Shown: one piece after another, positions 1-6,689 of the stretch
Numbering within the stretch: position 1 is the first letter of the stretch
Layout: each line of letters starts with the position of its first letter
Source: Theodoxus fluviatilis
Taxonomy: Eukaryota; Mollusca; Gastropoda; Cycloneritida; Neritidae
NCBI GenBank assembly: GCA_034096865.1
Contig: JAWQFJ010000546.1
Coordinates: 57,501-67,500 of the forward strand
Reading direction: 5' to 3'
Length of the DNA stretch: 10,000 nt
Position numbers and translations under genes: made by a program
The notes under the pieces: generated by a model
Seen by the model: only the letters and a program-made list of their open reading frames with translations
Databases searched by the model: none
Told to the model about the DNA's origin: nothing

Positions 1-2
1 TT

Positions 3-187
3 ATTGTTATAGTTGTCAGTGCTGTTACTACTTTGGGCTATGAAATTTTCGATTAATGCGATTTGTCGTAGAATGTTAATGAAGCCCTTTGTGTTTGGTT
101 GACAACCTCTATATTTACATTTGTGAATGAACGATTTTACTAACAGCAGAATGTGATTAATACTTTTTCTCTTCCTTTTTTTTTTTT

Positions 188-218
<31 letters not shown>

Positions 219-1030
219 GGGAGCTGTACCAAACAGCAAACTTTGAGGGCTCGTTGGCGAAGTTAAGTCTGTGTTCTTGTCAACTAATTCTGACAGATCT
301 GCCCAGAAGCTACGTACCATTGGGCATTCTATACAAATAGGTGAGTTATTGTTTCGCTGCCTTCTCCACAAAAATCACATTTTCACTGTTTTTTATTTCT
401 ATCTGGTGGAATAGTCTATTTGTATATATGATGCGATTATTAAATTTATGTTGGAAACTACTAAGGTATGTAACGGTTGTGGGAGTCCTGGTTGCTTGAA
501 TTATTTCCTTCCATGATATGCTGGGATAGATCCGTTCTCATTTTTTCTGACCAGTCGATATATCCCGAGTTTGAATTACGGTTTTACAAATGGCTCTTAA
601 CCCTGCTTTGCCTGATATTAGATTTCTAATGCAAACTTGATGTTGAAGTGCTGAGTTACTTTACCGCCTAAATTACGAATTATATCCACCCATGCCTTCG
701 GAATTTTTCTTTTAAGATGTTCATAGTCTAAAAAAGTTCCTGCTAAGCCAAATTGTCTTTTATATTCTTCGAATGTCTTCCATGCTCCTGTTGGATCAAG
801 AATATCACGTATACATAACATATTTTGATGTACCAGTCTTTAAGAATATATTATTTATGTCTGGATTGAACCAAAGTGGTTCACTCAAAATGTCCTCAAG
901 ACTTATCTGTCTTTTATAATAGTTTTTTATATGCACTTCCCACGATTTCAGGATGTTTCGCCAAAAGGGATCTTTGAATTCTAAAAGAAGTTTTATAAGG
1001 AATTTACTGCCAACTTCAGCAGCGTAAACT
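3..1030 (-). pseudogene. L1/Tx1-like LINE ORF2, degenerate C-terminal part
   Basis: This is the post-reverse-transcriptase end of a non-LTR retrotransposon ORF2. Reading the minus strand, the first clear match is the family motif DPFWRNILKSW (near 970-940), followed by EPLWFNPDI, IRDILDPTG, a PKAWVDI segment, then SWKEII, a CCHC zinc knuckle and a basic tail. The knuckle reads CDFC (cysteines at 377-379 and 368-370), then THLF (histidine at 341-343) and EC (cysteine at 324-326). The order is that of the zf-RVT type tail, which is known to follow the RT domain in L1/Tx1-type elements. Decay is evident: frame changes near 838, 620, 385 and 330, and a TGA at 538-540 where the family has tryptophan. 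From 329 down to the window edge the frame is open, so the element continues off the left end. The upstream limit near 1030 is where similarity stops being recognisable to me. Clade assignment is from motif memory, not a tree. Confidence 0.8.
176..221. repeat. Compound homopolymer T22-G24
   Basis: Twenty-two T residues (176-197) are followed directly by twenty-four G residues (198-221). On the minus strand this is C24 then A22, lying inside the LINE ORF2 tail between a FW-containing stretch and an NHILLLVK stretch. The C run begins exactly on a codon boundary, and the reading frame is the same before and after the tract, giving eight prolines and then lysines with no stop. It may be a true mononucleotide expansion, or its length may be distorted by sequencing. 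Confidence 0.95.
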
Positions 1031-1454
1031 TCATCAACGTCGAGATCTTCACTCTCCTCGTCATCTTCTTCAAACTCATGTCGCGCGCGGATAAAGAAAC
1101 GAATGTAATGGCCGTGAAGTTCACGACACACGCATTAATTCTACTCTCTCTAGCAACCAATTGCAGGCTAATTTGCTCGTAGGGATAGTTCTCCGTTGTT
1201 CTCTGCGAGTTTGAATTGATTTCCGATCGTGAGTAGCTAGGCAGTGTTTATAGTAGTCTAATGGTGCGGAACGCTGCAGCCACAGGTTTTCAGGTAACTT
1301 CGTCAACGGTGATGATCCATACCCATCGTGTCTCGAGACGAATGTATATTTTTTCAAACATTTTTATCTAGGAAAGAAATCAAAGATATGTATATATAAC
1401 CAATGATATGATTTCAAAGTATTATCTTCATGGACATGATCATGATCACTATCT
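1031..1454. other. Unassigned non-coding stretch
   Basis: I recognise no gene here. A minus-strand open frame at 1121-1357 (78 codons) has no family resemblance I can name and no continuity with the LINE next to it. An acidic stretch just upstream of the LINE match (around 1035-1080, rich in Glu/Asp on the minus strand) resembles low-complexity sequence more than LINE. The interval probably holds the 5' truncation point of the LINE fragment, but I could not fix it. Confidence 0.5.
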
Positions 1455-1590
1455 TCAGCGTCCTCGTAGTCGTTGTCTTCGTCGTCCTCCTCCTCCTCAT
1501 CATCATCATCGTCGTCGTCGTCGTCGTCTTCGTCGTGCCGTCGTCGTCGTCTTCGTCGTGCCGTCGTCGTCATCTTCATCATCAATTTGT
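1455..1590. repeat. Imperfect TCN trinucleotide repeat
   Basis: The plus strand is a run of TCC, TCA, TCG and TCT triplets (minus strand GAN), interrupted by single-base changes. Near its right end a longer unit of about 23 bp (GTC repeats, then TTCGTCGTGCC) occurs twice in tandem, at about 1517-1563, and begins a third time. Because 23 is not a multiple of three, each copy shifts the triplet phase. Open frames through it that look like poly-Ser, poly-Val, poly-Arg or poly-Asp/Glu are products of the repeat. Confidence 0.9.
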
Positions 1591-1744
1591 TTTTAGTCGA
1601 ATGGTTTGTGTTGTGTAAGGGGAAGGGAGAGGAGTGGGGGGAAGGAAGACGGGTGTGTGAATAGTGATAATGGAGAGCGTAGTTGTGTTTGAAATTTATC
1701 CTTCCAGTTCCACGAAATCGAAAAGGAAGGATTTGACGTTTGCT

Positions 1745-1748
<4 letters not shown>

Positions 1749-1794
<46 letters not shown>

Positions 1795-1831
1795 CGCGCG
1801 TGCGTATGTGCGTGTGTATGTGTCTGTGTGT
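1749..1831. repeat. (TG)19-(CG)7 dinucleotide microsatellite
   Basis: TG repeats run from 1749 to 1786, CG repeats from 1787 to 1800, and a mixed TG/CG/TA/TC tail continues to about 1831. Pyrimidine-purine alternation is unbroken from 1749 to 1823, where a TC step ends it. That makes this a strong sequence candidate for left-handed (Z) DNA under supercoiling. The (CG)7 block is notable because CpG is usually depleted in methylated genomes. Confidence 0.95.
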
Positions 1832-1868
1832 ACAACGAAATATTACACGATTAAATAAATTATTGCTG

Positions 1869-2087
1869 TCTAGAAGGGGCCTTAACCATTCAACTAGAAG
1901 ACAATCCAAAACACAACACAAAACAAGCAAGAGTTTACATTTCTTCACATCTTCTAGAAGCGGGCTTAAATGTTCAACTAGTTGATTGATAGCAACAGGA
2001 TTAAACATTTCAAAACGCAGCATAACCAACACAACAACAGAGCATGTTGGACAAGACAACTTGAAGCGGTTTTAACCCTTCAACAAG
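1869..2087. repeat. Three dispersed copies of a 29-bp repeat
   Basis: Related 29-bp units occur at 1869-1897, 1953-1981 and 2059-2087, all in the same orientation. The shared pattern is approximately (T/A)C(T)(A/T)GAAG, a G-rich core, (C/T)TTAA, then TTCAAC(T/A)AG. The first two begin TCTAGAAG and end TTCAACTAG, so unit ends are roughly complementary. A weaker fourth copy may lie at about 1990-2015. Start-to-start spacings are 84 and 106 bp, so this is an interspersed or decayed higher-order tandem array. On the minus strand each unit reads LVExLxPL, which is why a repeated peptide appears in open frames there; I do not take this as coding. Confidence 0.7.
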
Positions 2088-2134
2088 TATGTCATCGACA
2101 TGGCTAGACACACAAACCGTGCAAGCTAAAAGCG

Positions 2135-2354
2135 GCCGAGTAACAAGCGCTGTGCTTGGGGACAAAGTTAAACGGATGATAGATACCCTGAACGCTGTGT
2201 TGGCGTCAAATTCATTCCATTTGTGAAACCGGGAAAGTATATGTACCATCTAGATCGTTGCCTTCGCTGGTTAAAAGCCTGCAATCGCCCAGCAAACTAG
2301 CTGAACGTAGACACAATCACGTGGCACTGTTGAGTGTTGTAGTTGTACATTTGC
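2135..2354. repeat. Outer inverted-repeat arm, left
   Basis: This segment is the near-identical reverse complement of 5155-5360. Reading left to right, both begin GCCGAGTAACAAGCGCTGTG and end TGTACATTTGC. I counted only a handful of substitutions, one insertion of about 9 bp in the left arm (near 2270-2280) and a small indel near 2340. Homology stops sharply at 2135 on the outside. No direct repeat that could be a target duplication abuts the outer ends. Confidence 0.92.
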
Positions 2355-2499
2355 CTTACACAGTGCTCGAAGTGGAGCGCCTAATGTAACAGCGTTGTTG
2401 TGATATGTTTCTACCCGCAAATACACAGCAAATCATTCAGGTGTTGTGATACGTAATCCCTGGTCAACAGGTGTTTACACGTAAATTGCCGCATCGCGT
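2355..2499. other. Unpaired segment between outer arm and minisatellite
   Basis: This stretch has no obvious partner on the right side of the inverted-repeat structure and no coding signal. It contains two related short phrases (GTTGTGATATG near 2396 and GTTGTGATACG near 2443), suggesting a minor degenerate duplication. Confidence 0.4.
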
Positions 2500-2770
2500 G
2501 TCTGTGATTGTCTCCCTGGCCTGTGTTGTGTGGTGTGTAGCTGGTCTGTGACTCACTGACTGTCTCCTTGTGTTGTGTGGTGTGTAGGTCTGTGACTGTC
2601 TCTATGTGTTGTGTAGGTCTGTGACTGTCTGTCTCCATGTTTTGTGTGGTGTGTAGGTCTGTGACTGTCTGTCTCCATGTGTCGTGTGGTGTGTAGGTCT
2701 GTGACTGTCTGTCTCCATGTGTTGTGTGGTGTGTAGGTCTGTGACTGTCTGTCTCCATGTGTTGTGTGGT
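2500..2770 (-). repeat. ~40-bp minisatellite, left copy
   Basis: About six to seven tandem units of 32-48 bp, the commonest 40 bp. On the plus strand each unit reads roughly GTGTTGTGTGGTGTGTAGGT followed by CTGTGACTGTCTGTCTCCAT. The three units nearest the inner side (from about 2640 to 2760) are almost identical, while the outer ones are more divergent, with short deletions. This is the same repeat family as 3408-3800 but in the opposite orientation. Open frames through it encode a repeated peptide and are artefacts of tandem repetition. Confidence 0.93.
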
Positions 2771-2867
2771 GAATAGTATTATATATATTATTAAATATTT
2801 TTTTTATTCTTATGTGTTCATTATTTTGATTTTATTCTTTCTTTTATTTTTAGTTTTTGTTTTGCAA
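2771..2867. repeat. AT-rich inverted-repeat arm, left
   Basis: This 97-bp AT-rich segment matches the reverse complement of 3312-3407 with about five differences. It begins GAATAGTATTATATATATTA right after the minisatellite and ends GTTTTGCAA. It is one layer of the concentric inverted repeat centred near 3000. Confidence 0.93.
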
Positions 2868-2899
2868 AAATGTTGTACTGCAGGTATATTTCAATTTTT
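2866..2899. repeat. Inner inverted-repeat arm, left
   Basis: A 34-bp segment including TGTTGTACTGCAGG pairs with 3099-3132 with one mismatch. It continues the left AT-rich arm without a gap, whereas on the right the two matching pieces are separated by 179 bp. Confidence 0.88.
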
Positions 2900-3098
2900 C
2901 ACACAAGTCCACACACATCATATAGTGACACATAGGCAAACCAGTTCTCACAGTTAGTCACTTAGCACAATGTTGATCAGCCATGCAAATTGTTGTTTGA
3001 AGTTAACTGCCACTAGTTATTTCCAAGGTGCTTTGTACTCCTCTGGCACTTTTTGTATTTCAATTTGCACCAGCTCAAACTTTGAAACACAAGGAAAA
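2900..3098. other. Centre (loop) of the nested inverted repeat
   Basis: About 200 bp with no coding signal. It contains only a weak 9-bp inverted match (TGCAAATTG near 2986 and CAATTTGCA near 3061). If the whole structure folded as one hairpin, this would be the terminal loop. Confidence 0.5.
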
Positions 3099-3132
3099 AA
3101 AAATTGAAAGATACCTGCAGTACAACATTTTT
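3099..3132. repeat. Inner inverted-repeat arm, right
   Basis: Reverse-complement partner of 2866-2899, 33 of 34 positions matching; contains CCTGCAGTACAACA. Confidence 0.88.
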
Positions 3133-3311
3133 TTCCAACTGGCTTTGTGTGTGTGTAAATCTGTACTGTTTGTTGTTCTATTTTGTTTCAACATACACAT
3201 CCATGCATTAACCAAGTAACCAAGTACATGTAACAAAGAGGTATATATTATGAACAGTTTTCTTTTTTTTTAATTTTTCTTCTGGGACACTCAATAGTCA
3301 TGTACATAAAG
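3133..3311. other. 179-bp segment present only in the right arm
   Basis: The left arm runs directly from its AT-rich part into the inner arm, but on the right these two blocks are separated by this segment. It is either an insertion on the right or a deletion on the left. It holds a GTGTGTGTG stretch, oligo-T runs and no coding signal. I could not identify target duplications at its edges. Confidence 0.6.
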
Positions 3312-3407
3312 TTGCAAAACAAAAAATAAAAATAAAAGAAAGAATAAAATCAAAATAATGAACACATAAGAATAAAAAAGTCATTAATAATATATATAAT
3401 ACTATTC
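3312..3407. repeat. AT-rich inverted-repeat arm, right
   Basis: Reverse-complement partner of 2771-2867, with about five differences over 96 bp. It ends in the short ATATATAATACTATTC block that directly abuts the right-hand minisatellite, mirroring the left side. Confidence 0.93.
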
Positions 3408-3800
3408 ACCACACAACACATGGAGACAGTCACAGACCTACACACCACATGGAGGCAGACAGTCACAGACCTACACACCACACAACACATGGAGACAGTT
3501 CCAGACCTACACACCACACAACACATGGAGAGAGACAGACACAGACCTACACACCACACAACACATGGAGACAGTCACAGACCTACACACCACAACACAT
3601 GGAGACAGTCACAGACCTACACACAACACATGGAGACAGTCACAGTCCTACACACCACAACACATGGAGACAGTCACAGACCTACACACCACAGAACACA
3701 TGGAGACAGTCACAGACCTACACACCACAGAACACATGATGACAGTCACAGACCTACACACCACACAACACAGAGAGACAGACAGTCACAGACCTACACA
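3408..3800 (+). repeat. 31-40-bp minisatellite, right copy (inverted)
   Basis: About eleven tandem units. On the plus strand each reads approximately ACACATGGAGACAGTCACAG followed by ACCTACACACCAC, with unit lengths from about 29 to 40 bp. It is the inverted counterpart of the array at 2500-2770, but longer and with more of the shortened unit (ATGGAGACAGTC without the extra ACAG). The arrays therefore expanded or contracted independently after the inversion. All three plus-strand frames stay open through parts of it, giving repeated HTT/TDL-type peptides with no biological support. Confidence 0.93.
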
Positions 3801-3904
3801 TCATTTTTGAAGTGCTGCAAGAACAAAACAATCAAACGAAATGCTTTTCCCCCTTACTCTGATTATTCCTTGTTTCGGAGACGACTGTGATTTTGACTTT
3901 TGAG

Positions 3905-3911
3905 TAGGCCT
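3905..3911. repeat. Target-site duplication, 3' side of LINE
   Basis: TAGGCCT here and TAGGCCT at 4927-4933 directly flank the LINE fragment, as expected for target-primed insertion. Seven bases is short, so chance identity cannot be excluded, but both ends coincide with where LINE similarity stops. Confidence 0.65.
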
Positions 3912-4926
3912 GTTGTTGTTGTTTTGTTGTTTCGTCCGTCGAGTCGACGAGGACCACTCTAGTCATCCGGGGGGTTGCTGGGACTGGTTCTGTCTGTGTG
4001 TGCGCAGATGGCTAACGAGGCCGATCATGGCACGGAAGGTTCGGGAACAGAAGGGACATGGGACAAGTGGGACGTCTCCAGGGGGGTTGACAGCATGGGC
4101 CTTGCGGGCTTGCCTCTTCTTTTCTGCGGCAGTGATCCTGTTTGCCTCGCATGTCTTGGCACCTTTGTGGATGGAAGAGCGCCAGGTGGATCGGTCCATT
4201 GCAGCCCGTTCCCACGTGTCTGGATTGATGGCAAAAGCTTTCAGTGAAGCTTTCAGGGTGTCTTTGAAGCGCTTCTTTTGCCCACCGTGGGACCGCTGGC
4301 CATGCCGTAGCTCGCCATAGAAGAGTCTCTTTGGCAGTCTCTCGTCTGGCATCCGGACTACGTGCCCTGCCCAGCGAAGCTGTGACTGCATCAGGAGGGT
4401 GAAGATGCTGGGGAGACCTGCTTTGGTCAGTACCACTGTGTCTGGAATTTTGTCCTGCCATTTTATGCCAAGGATCTTCCTGAGGCTTGTTGTGTGAAAG
4501 TGGTTCAGTTTTCTAGCATGGCGTTGATAGACAGTCCACGTTTCACATGCATATAGCAGTGTGGGGAGCACCACTGCCCTGTATACTTTCAGCTTGGTCT
4601 GAGTGGTAATGCCTCTTCTGTTCCAGACATTTGGATATAACCTGCCAAAAGTGGAGCTGGCTCTGGCAATTCTAATGTTTACTTCGTCATCGATGGTAGC
4701 ATTCTGAGACAGTGTGCTGCCTAGGTATGTGAAACGGTTCACTGTGTTTAGTCTCTGGCCATTGACAGTGATGTTGGGCTCAACGTAGGGCTTTCCAGGC
4801 GCGGGCTGATGGAGGACTTCAGTCTTCTTTGTACTGATCGTCAGACCAAAGTTTGTGCAGGCGCTGGAGAACAGATTAACGTTTCGTTTCATGTCGGCTT
4901 CTGAGACAGCGTTGAGGGCACAGTCA
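3912..4926 (-). mobile_element. 5'-truncated LINE (RTE-like), C-terminal RT and zinc finger
   Basis: Minus-strand remnant of a non-LTR retrotransposon. The frame starts immediately after the catalytic FADD box (DCALNAVSEAD at about 4925-4890). It passes through FGLTISTKKTEV, FTYLGSTLSQNA, TKLKVYRAVVLPTLLYACET, RKILGIKWQDKIPD, QLRWAGHVVRMPDERLPK and WERAAMDRSTWR, and stops at 3963. Near the C terminus (3996-4058) is a perfect C2H2 finger (CPFC, 12 residues, H, three residues, H). There is no internal stop or frameshift over more than 300 codons, so it is much less decayed than the other LINEs here. Downstream of the stop on the minus strand is a short 3' region with a 13-nt hairpin (CGTCGA-C-TCGACG) and a tail of CAA/AAC repeats, consistent with RTE-like 3' ends. 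The polymerase active site and endonuclease are missing, so it is not autonomous. Family placement is from remembered motifs of animal endonuclease-RT elements. Confidence 0.85.
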
Positions 4927-4933
4927 TAGGCCT
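4927..4933. repeat. Target-site duplication, 5' side of LINE
   Basis: TAGGCCT matching 3905-3911. LINE similarity ends at the second Asp codon of the FADD box, right beside this copy, so the odd AYD reading there is a junction artefact. Confidence 0.65.
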
Positions 4934-4984
4934 ACACGAACACACAAGCTCAATAGAGCCGGCAACAAGTTCGCCAGGTGGGAC

Positions 4985-5006
4985 AGTGAAATAGATCTAT
5001 TTCACT
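4985..5006. repeat. Perfect 22-bp palindrome
   Basis: The half-site AGTGAAATAGA is followed by its exact reverse complement, centred on an AGATCT core. A further GACAG (4982-4986) and CTGTC (5011-5015) pair extends the symmetry with a small offset. It lies inside the right arm of the large inverted repeat but has no partner on the left. It could be an end or core of a small mobile element, or a protein-binding site. Confidence 0.85.
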
Positions 5007-5154
5007 CAGACTGTCAATCAATGTAGGGCAACACACTTATTTTTTTAATCAGTGATTGATTAAATCATCATATTTTTGTGACACTGAGACCAGACCATCA
5101 AAGCAATTAGCACTAGGCCTTGAATCAAATCGTCGTGCGAGATCTTACGTTGCT

Positions 5155-5360
5155 GCAAATGTACAGCACGACAACAGTGCCACGTGATTGTGTCTACGTT
5201 CAGCTAGTTCGCTGGGCGATTGCAGCTGCGAAGGCAACGATCTAGATGGCACATATACTTTCCCGGTTTCACAAATGGAATGACTTTGACGACAACACAG
5301 CGTTCAGGGTATCTATCATCCGTTTAACTTTGTCCCCAAGCACAGCGCTTGTTACTCGGC
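5155..5360. repeat. Outer inverted-repeat arm, right
   Basis: Near-identical reverse complement of 2135-2354. It starts GCAAATGTACA and ends GCGCTTGTTACTCGGC. It lacks the ~9-bp insertion seen in the left arm. Similarity stops sharply after 5360. Confidence 0.92.
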
Positions 5361-6074
5361 ATTCCGAAAGATGCCCGGGCTGGTCCCACAAACAAGGGAA
5401 GTAACTCCCAGAGCCTCGATGTGTGGATAAGGTCCATTAGATGCACACAAACAAACAGTGACACAAAGTGGCGTTGCTAAGCACGACAACACCCCGCAAT
5501 GCGTGCACGGCATTACAAATTTCTCTGCAATGAACAAGCATCGCAAGTTCTTCCGTAATCACTAGCAACACAGTGATACATAATGGTAAACAAAAACAAC
5601 AGTTATGGGAAACTGGAACTTTCCCTAAACAACAATCACACAAAGAGAGCACTATCTGCATCCTTACGATGAGATATTTCCTATCAGTTCCAAACCTATA
5701 GACAATCCGCTCTTCCAGATTACATTACCGCAATCTGCCACTTACATTAAGTTATCAAGAACGAGGGAAACTTTCCAGTACGTCTCGTTACACAGAGAGA
5801 ACGACATCAACAACGACGTAACCATGAATAATCAAAGGGGTATATGGGATATAAAGGATATATGTATGTCATATCATTTCAATAAAATAAACCGTTATTG
5901 TTTCACGCATTCTTGTATATCATAGGATTATATGGAACTCCTATCGCATTCCTATAATTCTCTTTACTACGTGTGTTTTCACTATAAAAATGCTACGTAT
6001 TGAGGTCATGCAAAAGAAAAGGAACGAGTACATTACCTACAGTCAAAGGCACATCCAATGCCTACAAGACAGTT
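5361..6074. other. Non-coding stretch right of the inverted repeat
   Basis: No gene recognised. It holds the phrase ACAAGGGAAGTAACTCCC at about 5392-5409, which I associate, from memory only, with repeated elements in mollusc genomes. There is also a small hairpin GGGAAA/TTTCCC (5607-5625) and an AT-rich segment with AATAAA near 5881. A possible 3' LTR of the retroelement to its right would be expected here, but I found no sequence matching the upstream side. Confidence 0.5.
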
Positions 6075-6502
6075 CTAAACATATGGCACTCCGTCACCAA
6101 AATGGAATGACCGACAGCCTACGTTTGGTCTCACAGAGCGACGGGGCTCAGTCACTTCAAATGGAGGATCGTCACTTTTAGAATGTCACATTGTGATCGG
6201 TTCATGTCTTGACCTTCTCTGCTCTCACTGGGAGGTGTATCAAAACCAGGAAAAGGTGACTGTGCTGGAAGGAGATCTCTTCTGTTCAGTACTTTCTCAG
6301 CATCTGCAGATTGGGGGCGTATCACGTACACATGAGTTGCTGGATAGGGGCGAGCAGTAACTACGCATAGTTCCGGACGCCATCTGTCCTGGAATGTTGT
6401 GCGTTTTACTGCACGATTTCGGCGGTAGACCAGATCCTATCTGCAGGGTGCGGTCTTTTGCCCCGACATTTGCAGCCTGAGTCCTTCACGCTGCTGCTTC
6501 AT
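6075..6502 (-). pseudogene. Gypsy-like integrase C-terminal end (pol fragment)
   Basis: Translating the minus strand gives the C-terminal end of an LTR-retrotransposon integrase. A DLVYRRNRAVK segment is followed by FQDRWRPELCVV, VYVIRP and RRDLLPA, the SH3-like C-terminal barrel of Gypsy-type integrases. A proline/serine-rich tail and a PRRSVRPN segment end at a TAG (6075-6077). A TAG at 6437-6439 lies just before the DLVY strand, where the family usually has a glycine-rich turn, and one frame change lies in the A run near 6178. The catalytic core (DDE) and zinc-binding domain are absent. The fragment lies directly downstream of a gag N-terminus in the same orientation, so this is one internally deleted element. 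It cannot make a functional integrase. Confidence 0.78.
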
Positions 6503-6503
6503 G

Positions 6504-6689
6504 TTAAAAAGGATACGCTTGTATTATCCGTTCCGTTTCGGCAATGAAATCCTCGACAGGAGAGTCACCATCGAAACGGGGGGCGGGAGGTGGAGCCATT
6601 GCAGCACACACCTGCTGGACCACTCCTACCGGAGTCTGTGCCCTCTCCCTGTTGTCACGGGGTGCTGGTTGTTGTCGGCGTGGCGGCAT
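6504..6689 (-). pseudogene. Gag N-terminal fragment of the same LTR element
   Basis: A 61-codon minus-strand frame starts MPPRRQQ and contains APRFDGDSPVEDFIAETERI, then ends at TAA (6504-6506). The pattern of a basic/proline-rich start followed by F-(D/S)-G-...-F-I is typical of the start of a Gypsy-type capsid region. About 200-400 further gag residues and all of protease, RT and RNase H are missing. The integrase tail begins one base out of frame only 2-4 bp later, so the deletion junction lies near 6503-6515, around a run of T. Recognition of gag rests on composition, short motifs and the position next to integrase. Confidence 0.6.

Noticed and set aside
1121..1357. 78-codon minus-strand frame next to the LINE
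   Set aside because: No recognisable motif, no continuity with ORF2, and length is within what chance gives.
1364..2059. Long minus-strand open frame (231 codons) with poly-Asp/Glu and His-Thr repeats
   Set aside because: It runs through the TCN and TG/CG microsatellites and the 29-bp repeats. Low-complexity repeats keep frames open; no domain is visible and plus-strand frames are open here too.
2131..2360. tRNA or tRNA-derived SINE in the outer arm
   Set aside because: No convincing A-box and B-box pair at the right spacing and no cloverleaf could be drawn.
2500..3800. CRISPR-like array (regular repeats)
   Set aside because: Units are contiguous with no unique spacers, lengths vary, and the context is an animal genome, so it is a minisatellite.
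3420..3890. Plus-strand open frames encoding a repeated HTT/TDL peptide
   Set aside because: Produced by the minisatellite. All three frames are partly open, and unit lengths vary in ways that shift frame between copies.
3913..4320. Plus-strand 135-codon frame and alternative minus-strand frames over the LINE
   Set aside because: Shadows of the LINE ORF, which has clear family motifs in its own frame.
2135..5360. Outer arms as terminal inverted repeats of a cut-and-paste DNA transposon
   Set aside because: No transposase between them, no abutting target duplication at either outer end, and no known terminal motif, so only an inverted-repeat arm label is used.
5607..5778. GGGAAACTTTCC-like words as kappa-B/Dorsal sites
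   Set aside because: Spacing does not match the 10-bp consensus, and isolated short matches with no gene nearby have no weight.
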